Below are positions 1-7,837 of a stretch of DNA of 50,966 nucleotides, piece by piece. Made by a program: the position numbers and the translations under genes. Numbering within the stretch: the first letter of the stretch is position 1; every line of letters begins with the position of its first letter. The stretch lies in NCBI RefSeq assembly GCF_902859745.1, contig NZ_CADIJW010000041.1, positions 1-50,966 of the forward strand. The letters are read 5' to 3'. The notes beneath the pieces are model-generated. The model was not told where the DNA came from and did not search any database. It worked only from the letters and a program-made list of their open reading frames with translations. The DNA is from Achromobacter dolens. GTDB taxonomy: Bacteria; Pseudomonadota; Gammaproteobacteria; Burkholderiales; Burkholderiaceae_B.

Positions 1-1
1 C

Positions 2-1738
2 GACAAGGTCAAGGTGGTCACGTCCGGCGCCGGCGCGGCCGCGCTGGCCTGCCTGGACCTGATGGTGGACCTGGGCCTGCCGCTGGAGAACATCTGGGTC
101 ACCGACATCGAAGGCGTGGTCTACGAAGGCCGCACCGTGCTGATGGACCCGGACAAGGCGCGCTTCACGCAGAAGACCGACGCCCGCAAGCTGGCTGAGG
201 TGATCGAGGGCGCGGACGTGTTCCTGGGGCTGTCGGCCGGCGGCGTGCTCAAGCCCGAGATGGTCGCCAAGATGGGCCCGCGCCCGCTGATCCTGGCGCT
301 GGCCAATCCCACGCCGGAAATCCTGCCGGAAGTGGCGCACGGCGTGCGCGACGACGTCGTCATGGCGACCGGCCGTTCGGACTACCCGAACCAGGTCAAC
401 AACGTGCTGTGCTTCCCGTACATCTTCCGCGGCGCGCTGGACGTGGGCGCCACCACCATCACGCGCGAGATGGAAAAGGCGGCGGTCTATGCCATCGCCG
501 AACTGGCCGAGGAAGAGCAGAACGAAGTGGTGGCGGCCGCCTATGGCACCTACGACATCTCGTTCGGCCCCGAGTACCTGATTCCCAAGCCGTTCGATCC
601 GCGCCTGATCGTGCGCATCGCGCCGGCGGTGGCCAAGGCCGCCATGGAAGGCGGCGTGGCCACGCGCCCGCTGGCCGACCTGGAAGCCTACGAAGAGCAG
701 TTGCAGCAGTTCGTCTACCACTCCGGCGCCTTCATGAAGCCGCTGTTCTCGGCGGCCAAGCGCATCGTGCGCAACGGCGGCAAGTCGCGCATCGTCTTCA
801 CCGAGGGCGAGGACGAACGCGTGCTGCGCGCGGTGCAGGTCATCGTCGACGAAGGCGTCGCCCGACCAATCCTGGTGGGCCGTCCCGCCGTGCTGCTGTC
901 GCGCATCGAGAAGTTCGGCCTGCGCCTGCGCCTGGGCGAGGATGTCGAAGTCACCAACCCGGAATACGACGAGCGCTTCCACCAGTACTGGACCACCTAC
1001 TGGGAACTGATGTGCCGCCGCGGCATCACCAAGGAAATGGCGCGTGTGGAAATGCGCCGCCGCCTGACCCTGATCGGCGCGATGATGGTGCACCTGGGCG
1101 ATGCCGACGGCATGGTCTGCGGCACGGTCGGCGCTTATCACGACCACCTGCGTTTCGTCGACGAAGTGATCGGCCGCCGCCCCGGCGCCAACGTCTACGC
1201 CGCCATGAACATCCTGCTGCTCAACGAGCGCACGGTGGTGCTGGTGGATACGCACGTCAACGATGAGCCGACGGCCGAGCAGATCGCCGAATTCACCATC
1301 GCCGCCGCCCGCGAAGTGGGCCGCATGTTCCTGGCGCCCAAGGTGGCGCTGCTGTCGCGCTCCAACTTCGGTTCGGGCAGCTCGGCCTCGGGCGCCAAGA
1401 TGCGGCGCGCGCTGGAACTGGTGCGCGAAGCCGCGCCGGAACTGGAAATCGACGGCGAGATGCACGGCGACTGCGCGCTGGACGAGGCGCTGCGCCTGCG
1501 CATCCTGCCGTCCTCGACGCTCAAGGGCGAGGCCAACCTGCTGGTGTGCCCGAACGTGGACGCCGGCAACATCGCCTACAACCTGCTCAAGACGGCGGCC
1601 GGCGGCAACGTGGCGGTGGGCCCGATCCTGCTGGGCGCCAACGCGCCGGTGCACATCCTGACCTCCAGCTCGACCGTGCGCCGCATCATCAACATGACGG
1701 CCCTGACGGTGCTGGACGCCAACCGCGTCGAAAGCTGA
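2..1738 (+). CDS. maeB: NADP-dependent malic enzyme with C-terminal phosphotransacetylase-like domain (5' end outside window)
   Basis: Oxidatively decarboxylates malate to pyruvate, making NADPH in the cytoplasm. The reading frame is open from base 2, so the true start lies upstream. The 579 residues present are about three quarters of the usual length near 760, and the missing part is the N-terminal malic domain. The first residues, around VVTSGAGAAALACL, are the dinucleotide-binding fold of the NAD-binding malic domain, followed by VFLGLSAGG and LALANPTPEI. From about residue 240 the protein continues as the phosphate acetyl/butyryltransferase-like domain (RIVFTEGEDERVLRA, ALLSRSNFGS, NLLVCPNVDAGNI), which in MaeB enzymes is usually regulatory. 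An intrinsic terminator follows the stop closely. Family assignment is firm; cofactor preference is inferred from the MaeB family. Confidence 0.95.
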   Translation, partial: DKVKVVTSGAGAAALACLDLMVDLGLPLENIWVTDIEGVVYEGRTVLMDPDKARFTQKTDARKLAEVIEGADVFLGLSAGGVLKPEMVAKMGPRPLILALANPTPEILPEVAHGVRDDVVMATGRSDYPNQVNNVLCFPYIFRGALDVGATTITREMEKAAVYAIAELAEEEQNEVVAAAYGTYDISFGPEYLIPKPFDPRLIVRIAPAVAKAAMEGGVATRPLADLEAYEEQLQQFVYHSGAFMKPLFSAAKRIVRNGGKSRIVFTEGEDERVLRAVQVIVDEGVARPILVGRPAVLLSRIEKFGLRLRLGEDVEVTNPEYDERFHQYWTTYWELMCRRGITKEMARVEMRRRLTLIGAMMVHLGDADGMVCGTVGAYHDHLRFVDEVIGRRPGANVYAAMNILLLNERTVVLVDTHVNDEPTAEQIAEFTIAAAREVGRMFLAPKVALLSRSNFGSGSSASGAKMRRALELVREAAPELEIDGEMHGDCALDEALRLRILPSSTLKGEANLLVCPNVDAGNIAYNLLKTAAGGNVAVGPILLGANAPVHILTSSSTVRRIINMTALTVLDANRVES

Positions 1739-1768
1739 TCGCCACGCGGTCGCGCCCGACCGCATCGC

Positions 1769-1809
1769 AAAACGCCCGCTTCATCGCATGATGACGCGGG
1801 CGTTTTTTT
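1769..1809 (+). terminator. Rho-independent terminator of maeB
   Basis: Eleven-base inverted repeat (1769-1779 with 1796-1806, AAAACGCCCGC paired with GCGGGCGTTTT) around a 16-base loop, running into seven T from 1803. It starts 30 bases after the maeB stop. Confidence 0.9.
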
Positions 1810-1912
1810 ACGGCGATCGGGCTCGGGATGGCGGGCTACGGGAGGGGGCGCGCCCGCCGAAGGCGTGGCGCGACGAAAGCGCTCTTGGCGCCGGCAAAGC
1901 CGGCCCCATGAC

Positions 1913-2287
1913 TCAGTTGGCGCTGGCCTTCCAGGTGCCGTCGGGTTGCTTGCAGAACCAGAACTTCCAGGTTTCGGTGGTGCTGGTGCGCGCGAAATCG
2001 CCTTCCAGCAGGCGGCAGGTGCGCTCGCCCGCCGTGCTGGTCTGCAGCGGCGTGATCTTGGCCGTGATCGGCGCGGCCTTGCGCTTGGGAGTGCTGGACC
2101 AGTTCACGCTCTGGCCGTCGGCGGCGCTGTTCAGCGCTTGCGCCACCGCCTCGTGGAAAGCCGGCTTGTCGGCCTTGGAAATCTGGGTGATGAGGGCATT
2201 GTTCAGCATGACGGCGGGCGCCGCCAGGACCGGGCCGGCGGTGACGCCGGCGGCGAGTGCGAAAGCGATGAGACGGATGGTTTTCAT
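1913..2287 (-). CDS. Small exported protein, resembles C-terminal domain of RT0821/Lpp0805-type surface proteins
   Basis: A 124-residue protein with a clear Sec signal peptide (MKTIRLIAFALAAGVTAGPVLA, cleavage near residue 22-23). The mature part has two cysteines in CRLLEGDF and FWFCKQPDGTW. The ending CxQPDGTWK preceded by a Trp-containing strand resembles the C-terminal half of the RT0821/Lpp0805 surface-antigen family, which typically ends in TACRQPDGSW. I chose the ATG at 2287 because it opens the signal peptide and has a purine-rich GAGGGAG just upstream; a longer frame exists but lacks a signal sequence. It stands alone on the minus strand, so its role is not indicated by context. The family link rests on a short motif only. 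Confidence 0.7.
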   Translation of the reverse strand: MKTIRLIAFALAAGVTAGPVLAAPAVMLNNALITQISKADKPAFHEAVAQALNSAADGQSVNWSSTPKRKAAPITAKITPLQTSTAGERTCRLLEGDFARTSTTETWKFWFCKQPDGTWKASAN

Positions 2288-2414
2288 TGCGGACTCCCTC
2301 GTTGTTGTCAGGGCCGCGCGGGCGGCCCATTGATGGTCAGGTCCGATGGTACGCGAAGCGTCGGCGTCTTGTCTCCATTCGTCCGCGGCCAGGGGGCGCG
2401 GCTTGCGCACACGC

Positions 2415-2441
2415 AAAAAAGGCCGCCCGGCAGGGGCGGCC
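2415..2441 (-). terminator. Rho-independent terminator of the DUF4148 gene
   Basis: Perfect 8-bp stem (2421-2428 GGCCGCCC with 2434-2441 GGGCGGCC), five-base loop, and six A at 2415-2420 that become a T run on the minus strand. It lies about 40 bases beyond the stop of the gene ending at 2481. Confidence 0.88.
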
Positions 2442-2480
2442 AAGGTACAACAAGGGGAGGGGTAAATCGTCAGGCCGTGC

Positions 2481-2840
2481 TCAGTTGACGCGGTGGTAGG
2501 CGCCCGAGAACGGCAGGTCGTTGGGTTCGACGTTCGAGACCTGGCCGGCGGCCTTGGCGGTGGCCAGTTCGGCTTCCACCTGGGCGCGGGTCACGCCCGA
2601 CTGGGGCGCGCCATACACGCCCTGGAACGGCATGTCGTTGGGTTCGACATTCGAGACCTGGCCGGCGGCCTTGGCGGCGGCCAGCTCGGCCTGCACCTGG
2701 GCGCGGGTCGGGCCTTCATACGGCGTGCCGTAGACGCCTTGGAAAGGCACGTTGTTCGGTTCGATGTTCTGCGAGGCGGAGGCGCCGGCGCTCAGGGCGG
2801 CCAGGGACATCAGCAAAGCGGTGGCAAGGGTCTTTTTCAT
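2481..2840 (-). CDS. Secreted DUF4148-family protein with 39-residue tandem repeats
   Basis: A 119-residue exported protein of unknown function. The signal peptide is MKKTLATALLMSLAALSAGASA. The mature chain is two full 39-residue repeats and a partial third (residues 25-63, 64-102, 103-119), each opening N-[IV]-EPN-[ND]-x-PF and closing with TRAQVxAELAxAKAAGQVS. TRAQVxAEL is the hallmark of DUF4148, a family of small periplasmic proteins abundant in Burkholderiales. ATG at 2840 has GGAGA eight bases upstream. A terminator follows, and an AT-rich upstream region probably holds its own promoter, so it looks monocistronic. Another DUF4148 protein lies at 13893-14276. Confidence 0.88.
   Translation of the reverse strand: MKKTLATALLMSLAALSAGASASQNIEPNNVPFQGVYGTPYEGPTRAQVQAELAAAKAAGQVSNVEPNDMPFQGVYGAPQSGVTRAQVEAELATAKAAGQVSNVEPNDLPFSGAYHRVN
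2535..2768 (-). repeat. Two 117-bp in-frame coding direct repeats
   Basis: Units 2652-2768 and 2535-2651 each encode 39 residues of the DUF4148 protein and match over most bases; a partial third unit covers 2484-2534. The spacing is exactly 117 bases. This is internal duplication of a coding module, not a CRISPR or mobile element. Confidence 0.85.
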
Positions 2841-3200
2841 GGTGAATCTCCGATTTCAGAAGCCAGGGAGCGAATCGGCGGCCTATCCGTCGTAGTTCGT
2901 TGTTGTTTCCCGATGGCTCCATAGTGCGCCGGATATCACTAGGGATAAACCCGTATATCGGTAAAAGATTTTTCCATAAATGGAAGAAATAAGTAATTTC
3001 GAGCAATTAGTCTCCATCAATGGCAACGATAGCCGGCGCAACCCCTCGCTGGGGCGCGGCGTGGAGCAGGGGGAATGGCACGGCCGTCGTGGCGATGCCA
3101 CGAAGCCCGCAACAGGCGGCAGGCGACCCGGGCTGGCCGGGCGAGTTGTGGCGGGTGGTGGGGCAGACGGGAGCGAGCGGGCGCCCTGGAGCGGCCGGGG
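2841..3200. promoter_or_regulatory. 360-bp intergenic region, AT-rich, with a TTCCAT-AA-ATGGAA palindrome
   Basis: No gene is apparent here. Bases about 2925-3010 are much more AT-rich than the surroundings and probably include the promoter for the minus-strand DUF4148 gene. A 14-bp perfect palindrome sits at 2972-2985. The stretch 3015-3200 is GC-rich and shows nothing I recognise. Confidence 0.4.
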
Positions 3201-3416
3201 TCAGTAGTGCGGCGGCAGTTCGTCGCGCAGGCTGCGGAACGGCGCCGCGCCCTCGGGCGCCTGCTGGCGCAGGTCGGCCACTTCGCGTTGCAGGCGGTCG
3301 ATCTGCTGCTGCTGGCGCACGATGATCTGGTTCAACTGTTCCAGCAGGTCGTCGGCGAAACTGGCCTTGACTTCCAGGTCCAGCAGCCGGCGTTCGATGT
3401 CTTGCGAGTTTTCCAT
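3201..3416 (-). CDS. slyX: SlyX family protein
   Basis: A 71-residue, almost entirely helical, coiled-coil protein: N-terminal heptads (IERRLLDLEVKASFADDLLEQLNQ), a Gln-rich centre (RQQQQIDRLQREV) and the typical SlyX ending with PPHY. The function of SlyX is unknown; it is small and cytoplasmic, named after a gene next to slyD/slyA in enterobacteria. Length matches the family (about 70-75). ATG at 3416 is the only start consistent with the conserved N-terminus. It is divergent from the TonB receptor with 84 bases between the starts. Confidence 0.88.
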   Translation of the reverse strand: MENSQDIERRLLDLEVKASFADDLLEQLNQIIVRQQQQIDRLQREVADLRQQAPEGAAPFRSLRDELPPHY

Positions 3417-3500
3417 GGCGCTATTAGAACCCATTCCCCGCGCGGGTTCCCTGGCCCGGACGTATCGACATTGAAGGCATCCTGTGCGAGGCTCGGGGCC

Positions 3501-5642
3501 ATGGTCCTTCAGCGGGGTTTTCGATTGGCGAAGCAACGACGCCGGCCCGGCGGCCTGGCCAGCTCCTTCCTGCATGGCCTGCTCGGCATGGCGCCAGCCG
3601 TGACGGCGCTCGCCCAATCGCAGACGCCGCAGCAACTGGCGCCCGTAGCGGTAACCGGCACGCGGATCGGCACGCCGCCGTGGGAAACCGCGGCTTCGGT
3701 CGACATCGTGGAGGGCGCGGCGATGCGGCGCGGCCAGCCGGGCATCAACTTGTCCGAAGGCCTGGCGGGCGTGCCCGGCCTGCAGATCCAGAACCGCCAG
3801 AACTACGCGCAGGACCTGCAGATATCCAGCCGTGGCTTTGGCGCGCGTTCCACCTTCGGCGTGCGCGGCGTGCGGCTGTACGTGGACGGCATCCCGGCAA
3901 CCATGCCGGACGGCCAGGGCCAGACCTCCAATATCGACATCGGCTCGCTCGATCGGGTGGAGGTGCTGCGCGGACCGTTCTCGGCGCTGTACGGCAACTC
4001 GTCCGGCGGGGTGATCCTGGCCTACACCGAAGACGGCGCCGTGCCCGCCGAAATCGGCGCCTCGGCCTGGGCCGGCCCCGACCGCACCTGGCGCTATGGG
4101 GCCAAGGCCTCGGGCACGTCCGGCGACATGGACTACGTGCTCGACCTGTCGCGCATGACAACCGACGGCTACCGCGACCACAGCGCCGCCCGCAAGAACC
4201 TGGGCAACGCCAAGCTGGGCGTGCAACTGGACGACGCCAGTCGCCTGACGATCGTGGCCAACAGCGTCGACCTGACGGCCCGGGATCCGCTCGGCCTGAC
4301 GTACGCGCAGTTCCAGGACGCGCCGCGTAGCGCCGAGCTGGCGGCGCAGTACGACACCCGCAAGACCGTGCGCCAGACCCAGGGCGGGCTGGTCTACGAA
4401 CGCCACGTCGACGGCGCCAACACGCTGCGCCTGATGCTGTACTACGGCCAGCGCGACACCACCCAGTTCCAGGCCATCCCGCCCGCGGCGCAGGCGGCGC
4501 CGACGCAGGCGGGCGGCGTGATCGACCTGCGCCGTCGCTATGGCGGGGCCGACCTGCGCTGGACCTCGGAACTGGGGCCGGCGGCGCGGCCGCTGACGCT
4601 GGTCGGCGGCTTCTCGTACGACACCCTGCGCGAGAACCGCCAGGGCTACCAGAACTACGTGGGGGACGGTGCCAGCCGCCAGCTTGGCGTGCGAGGCGCA
4701 TTGCGGCGCGATGAAACCAACACGGTCTACAACGCCGACCCCTATCTGCAGGCGTCATGGCGCGCGGCGCCGCGCTGGACGCTGGATGCCGGCCTGCGCT
4801 ACAGCACGGTGGCGTTCCGCTCGCGCGATCATTACCTCGCGCCGGGCAATGGCGATGACAGCGGCAGCGCGCGCTATCGCCGCGCGCTGCCGGTGGCCGC
4901 GGTGCGCTACCAGGCCGATCCGCGGACCTCGCTGTACGCCTCGTATGGGCGCGGCTTCGAGACCCCGACGCTCAACGAGCTGTCGTACCGGCCCGGAGGC
5001 CAGCCGGGCCTGAATTTCGCGCTGGCGCCAGCGCTCGGCGCCCACGTCGAGGTCGGCGCCAAGACCGATCTGGCGGGCGGCCAACTGACCGCGGCCGTGT
5101 TCCGCGTATCGACCGATGACGAGATCGTCGCGGCCGGCAGCACGGGCGGCCGCGCCACCTTCCGCAATGCCGGACGCACGCGCCGCGACGGCGTGGAACT
5201 GGGCTGGTCCAACCGCTTTGCCGGCCACTGGCGGGCGCAACTGGCCTACGCCTGGCTCGATGCCCGCTACCGCGACGATGGCGGCGGCGCCATCCGCGCC
5301 GGCAACCGGATTCCCGGCATTGCCGGGCAGTCGGCCTATGCCTCGCTGGCCTGGACGCCGCCGCAGGGCTGGCAGGCCGGCATCGAGGCCCGCTACCTGA
5401 GCCGCCTGTACGCCGACGACGCCAATGACGCGGCGGCTCCGGGCTATGTGGTGGCCGCGCTGTCCACCGGCTACGTCAAGCAGGTGGGGCCGTGGGCGTT
5501 GAGCGCCTACGCGCGGATCGACAACCTGTTCGACCGACGCTATGCCGGGTCGGTCATCGTCAACGAGAGCAATGGCCGCTACTACGAGCCGGCGCCGGGA
5601 CGCGGCGTTGGCCTGGGGGTGGGGGCAACGTATCGCTTCTGA
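3501..5642 (+). CDS. pqqU: TonB-dependent outer-membrane receptor, PqqU (YncD) type
   Basis: A 713-residue beta-barrel receptor. A signal peptide ends near ALA-Q at residue 39, followed by a plug domain (LAPVAVTGTRI, INLSEGLAGVPGLQIQNRQNYAQD, VEVLRGPFSALYGN) and a 22-strand-type barrel ending in a terminal Phe. Many segments are close to what I remember of E. coli YncD/PqqU: GVRLYVDGIPATMPDGQGQT, HYLAPGNGDDSG, GFETPTLNELSYR and VNESNGRYYEPAPGR. YncD was renamed PqqU as the importer of the redox cofactor pyrroloquinoline quinone. I see no pqq biosynthesis gene or quinoprotein dehydrogenase here. The frame stays open far upstream, but ATG 3501 is the last start before the hydrophobic signal; its ribosome site is weak, so the start is less sure than the family. 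No Fur-like site is evident upstream. Confidence 0.88.
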   Translation: MVLQRGFRLAKQRRRPGGLASSFLHGLLGMAPAVTALAQSQTPQQLAPVAVTGTRIGTPPWETAASVDIVEGAAMRRGQPGINLSEGLAGVPGLQIQNRQNYAQDLQISSRGFGARSTFGVRGVRLYVDGIPATMPDGQGQTSNIDIGSLDRVEVLRGPFSALYGNSSGGVILAYTEDGAVPAEIGASAWAGPDRTWRYGAKASGTSGDMDYVLDLSRMTTDGYRDHSAARKNLGNAKLGVQLDDASRLTIVANSVDLTARDPLGLTYAQFQDAPRSAELAAQYDTRKTVRQTQGGLVYERHVDGANTLRLMLYYGQRDTTQFQAIPPAAQAAPTQAGGVIDLRRRYGGADLRWTSELGPAARPLTLVGGFSYDTLRENRQGYQNYVGDGASRQLGVRGALRRDETNTVYNADPYLQASWRAAPRWTLDAGLRYSTVAFRSRDHYLAPGNGDDSGSARYRRALPVAAVRYQADPRTSLYASYGRGFETPTLNELSYRPGGQPGLNFALAPALGAHVEVGAKTDLAGGQLTAAVFRVSTDDEIVAAGSTGGRATFRNAGRTRRDGVELGWSNRFAGHWRAQLAYAWLDARYRDDGGGAIRAGNRIPGIAGQSAYASLAWTPPQGWQAGIEARYLSRLYADDANDAAAPGYVVAALSTGYVKQVGPWALSAYARIDNLFDRRYAGSVIVNESNGRYYEPAPGRGVGLGVGATYRF

Positions 5643-5768
5643 CAGCCCGGACGCCGCGGGTCGGCCACGGGCGGGCATCGCCTGAAATGTCAGACCATGC
5701 CCGCATCGACGCCGCGACCGCCACAGATAGAATCCGTAGGTCATTTTGGATAGGCGGAGTCGAGAATC

Positions 5769-6899
5769 GTGCAATGGCAGCAGAGGGCCAGACGGGCGCT
5801 GGCGCGGGTATTGATGGCGATCGCGTTGATGCCGGCGTTCGCCTACGGCCAGGCTCACCCTGCCAACGGCTGCTTTTCGCCGGCAGGCGCCAACGCGGTC
5901 CGATTGGAAATTCCGCCGTCGGTCACGTTCGATCTGGACAGGCAGTTGATCAACGGCGAGTGGCTCTACCGAAGCCGCGTCTACGAATTCAACTATCGCT
6001 GCTACCGGAACCGACCCGGCATCAACCAGAGCCAGGTGGAGTTGCGGTCGCTAGGCGACTTCGCCATCATCAGGCAAGCGCTGCGAGACACTGGCGTCCG
6101 GCTGGACCTCATCATCAACGGCGACGTCAACAAATTCTGGAATCCCGACCCAATGATCCCGGGCGGCGCTGAAGGGTATGCATTCGGCGACCCATATGCC
6201 CAAGATACCGGCGAGCGGACCCTGACCGTCTCGATGCTGCTGATCGTGGACAGGCAGATCACCAGTCCGTTGCGCGTCTTCATGCCGTCGACCACCGCCT
6301 TCAAGCTGATCAACGATTCCTGGGGCGTCGCCGATCCGGGGATTTTCATCACGACTTCCGCGACGCGTTTCCAATATGTGCCGCGGTGCATTGGCGATCT
6401 TGCCGTGGATAGCGTCGTGCCCTTCGATACGGTGCTCAACACCGTCACCTACAACGGCAAGCTGCCGCAGTCCAAACCCTTCCAGGTGATCACGCGTGTC
6501 AACCCGGCATGCCCCAACCTGGGTTCATTGACCAGGCCCGCGGGCGCCAATCCAAACGACGTTTTCCATCTGCCTCTGGCGGTGTCTTTCGAGCCGCAGG
6601 GCGGCGAGCGCATGGATCCCATGCTGCAAACGATTTACCTGAAAAATACCGACGGCAAGGAAAACGGGTTGAAGCTGCGTATCACCAATGCCGCCGGCAG
6701 TAATGTTCAGTTTGGCACGCTGTTCGTCGATCGGCTGGGCATGCCTATTTCCCTGTCGGTGAACAACATCGCCGCGCCGCTGATGAATACGACGTCGGTC
6801 GCGCAGGGGTACACCGCGCACCTGGAGCGCGAACCCACGATCGGACTGGTGACCGGCAAATACAACACCCAGGTCCTGGTCAAGGCAACCTGGTACTGA
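5769..6899 (+). CDS. Fimbrial-type adhesin, orphan (FimD/FimH-like two-domain protein)
   Basis: A 376-residue exported protein starting at GTG 5769, with AGGCGGAG about ten bases upstream. A signal peptide (ALARVLMAIALMPAFAYG) is followed by paired cysteines in NGCF and YRCYRN. A second Cys pair occurs in RCIGDLAV and NPACPN. The end (GKYNTQVLVKATWY) resembles the C-terminal beta strand of pilin-like domains. The layout of an N-terminal binding domain plus a C-terminal pilin domain of about 150 residues fits tip adhesins of chaperone-usher fimbriae. No chaperone, usher or major pilin gene is nearby, so it would depend on machinery elsewhere. Its base composition is less GC-rich than its neighbours in places (about 53-65% in three 60-base stretches I counted), hinting at separate ancestry. 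The adhesin role is inferred from architecture. Confidence 0.55.
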   Translation: MQWQQRARRALARVLMAIALMPAFAYGQAHPANGCFSPAGANAVRLEIPPSVTFDLDRQLINGEWLYRSRVYEFNYRCYRNRPGINQSQVELRSLGDFAIIRQALRDTGVRLDLIINGDVNKFWNPDPMIPGGAEGYAFGDPYAQDTGERTLTVSMLLIVDRQITSPLRVFMPSTTAFKLINDSWGVADPGIFITTSATRFQYVPRCIGDLAVDSVVPFDTVLNTVTYNGKLPQSKPFQVITRVNPACPNLGSLTRPAGANPNDVFHLPLAVSFEPQGGERMDPMLQTIYLKNTDGKENGLKLRITNAAGSNVQFGTLFVDRLGMPISLSVNNIAAPLMNTTSVAQGYTAHLEREPTIGLVTGKYNTQVLVKATWY

Positions 6900-6933
6900 C
6901 CTGGCTGGCCTTGGGCCGGCGGGTGTCGGCGCC

Positions 6934-7551
6934 TTAGCGCTGCCCACCCGTGCCATAGCAGAGGCCGTGGTCTTCGCAATGGGCGCACCCGGGCGCGGCC
7001 TGCGCCGGCAGCCCGGCATGCGCGAAGGCGGAGTACGCCAGGAATTTCTTCCAACGCAGGTTGCCGGTGTTGCGCGCCACCAATCCCGGGTAATGCCGCG
7101 TCAGCAACGCGGTGACGTCGTCGCGGCCGCTCAGGCCCAAGTCGCGCCACAGGTGGTCCGGCCGCAGGCAGGCGTGCGCCAGCACGCTGGTGACCCAGGG
7201 TGTGGTCGCGGCCGGTCCGCTGCAGGCGTCGAGCAGCACACGCAGCAGGCGGGTGAAATCCGATTGGGGGCTGGCCAGGCCGCGCGCCGCGTACGCGAGC
7301 AATTGCGCTCGCAGGGCGGCAAGCGCCGCGCCCGAGCCAGCCTGCGCGCCGGGAAACAGGCTGGCCAGCACCTCGGCCAATGCGGCGGGAGGCAGGCCGG
7401 TACGGGCCAGGTCGCGGTGAGCCAGGCTCTTGCCGATCACCGTGGCGAAAAAGCGCGCATCGGGCTCATCGGGCGGCGCATGCACCAACAGCGTACAGGC
7501 CAGGGCATCGATATCCCGGGAGGTGGGGGCGGCGATCAGGATGGCATCCAT
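6934..7551 (-). CDS. NifQ-like molybdenum/cysteine-motif protein
   Basis: A 205-residue protein whose C-terminal half follows the NifQ pattern: HLWRDLGLSGRDDV, HYPGLVARN, RWKKFL (residues 167-171), then a cysteine cluster GCAHCEDHGLCYG. NifQ passes molybdenum to FeMo-cofactor synthesis through a Cx4Cx2Cx5C Fe-S motif. Here Cys189, Cys192 and Cys198 keep the Cx2Cx5C part, while position 184, where the first Cys is expected, is Gln. The N-terminal half is Ala/Leu-rich and helical with no recognisable motif. No nif gene is present in the window, and organisms of this type generally do not fix nitrogen, so a role in another molybdoenzyme pathway is possible but unproven. The start at 7551 has no strong ribosome site. 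Confidence 0.65.
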   Translation of the reverse strand: MDAILIAAPTSRDIDALACTLLVHAPPDEPDARFFATVIGKSLAHRDLARTGLPPAALAEVLASLFPGAQAGSGAALAALRAQLLAYAARGLASPQSDFTRLLRVLLDACSGPAATTPWVTSVLAHACLRPDHLWRDLGLSGRDDVTALLTRHYPGLVARNTGNLRWKKFLAYSAFAHAGLPAQAAPGCAHCEDHGLCYGTGGQR

Positions 7552-7751
7552 GGGCGGTTCGCGGCGGTGATTGGGGGGGCTTCGCTATAAGCTTGAATAT
7601 ATAACGAGCGCCAGAAGGCCGGCCTGCGCGGCATCAACCCTGCGGGGAAGCGGGACGGGCCGCTGCGCGGAAAGCGGGCGGTGGCGCCGCGCGGCCATGC
7701 CGGAGAAGGCAGCGCCGCGTTTCGCCATGGACCGCGGCCGCGGCAGGGCGC

Positions 7752-7780
7752 AAAAAAAGCCGTCCCGATAGCGTGACGGC
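7752..7780 (-). terminator. Second (distal) terminator after cyoD
   Basis: Six-bp stem (7759-7764 GCCGTC with 7775-7780 GACGGC), ten-base loop, and seven A at 7752-7758 reading as a T run on the minus strand. It stands directly behind the stronger terminator at 7786-7814. Confidence 0.7.
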
Positions 7781-7785
7781 CTTCC

Positions 7786-7814
7786 AAAAAAAACAGGCGC
7801 CTCGCGGCGCCTGT
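7786..7814 (-). terminator. Main Rho-independent terminator of the cyo operon
   Basis: Perfect 9-bp stem (7793-7801 ACAGGCGCC with 7806-7814 GGCGCCTGT), four-base loop, and a run of eight A at 7786-7793 giving a T tract on the minus strand. It lies 24 bases after the cyoD stop. No cyoE lies before it, so heme O synthase must be encoded elsewhere. Confidence 0.93.
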
Positions 7815-7837
7815 CTGTCGTCATTGGATGACGGGTC

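Larger units (their letters stand above)
7552..7837. other. Intergenic region between NifQ-like gene and cyoD
   Basis: The first part (7575-7620) is AT-rich and may hold the promoter for the minus-strand NifQ-like gene. The last part holds two terminators for the cyo operon, listed separately. I see no gene in between. Confidence 0.4.

Noticed and set aside
2484-2768. Regular direct repeats that might suggest a CRISPR-like array
   Set aside because: The units are in frame and encode DUF4148 repeats; there are no unique spacers.
3075-3500. An in-frame upstream extension of the pqqU gene
   Set aside because: It crosses slyX on the opposite strand, lacks homology-like features and precedes the signal peptide.
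6934-7551. Nitrogen fixation capacity
   Set aside because: Only a NifQ-like protein with one Cys missing is present; no other nif gene was seen.
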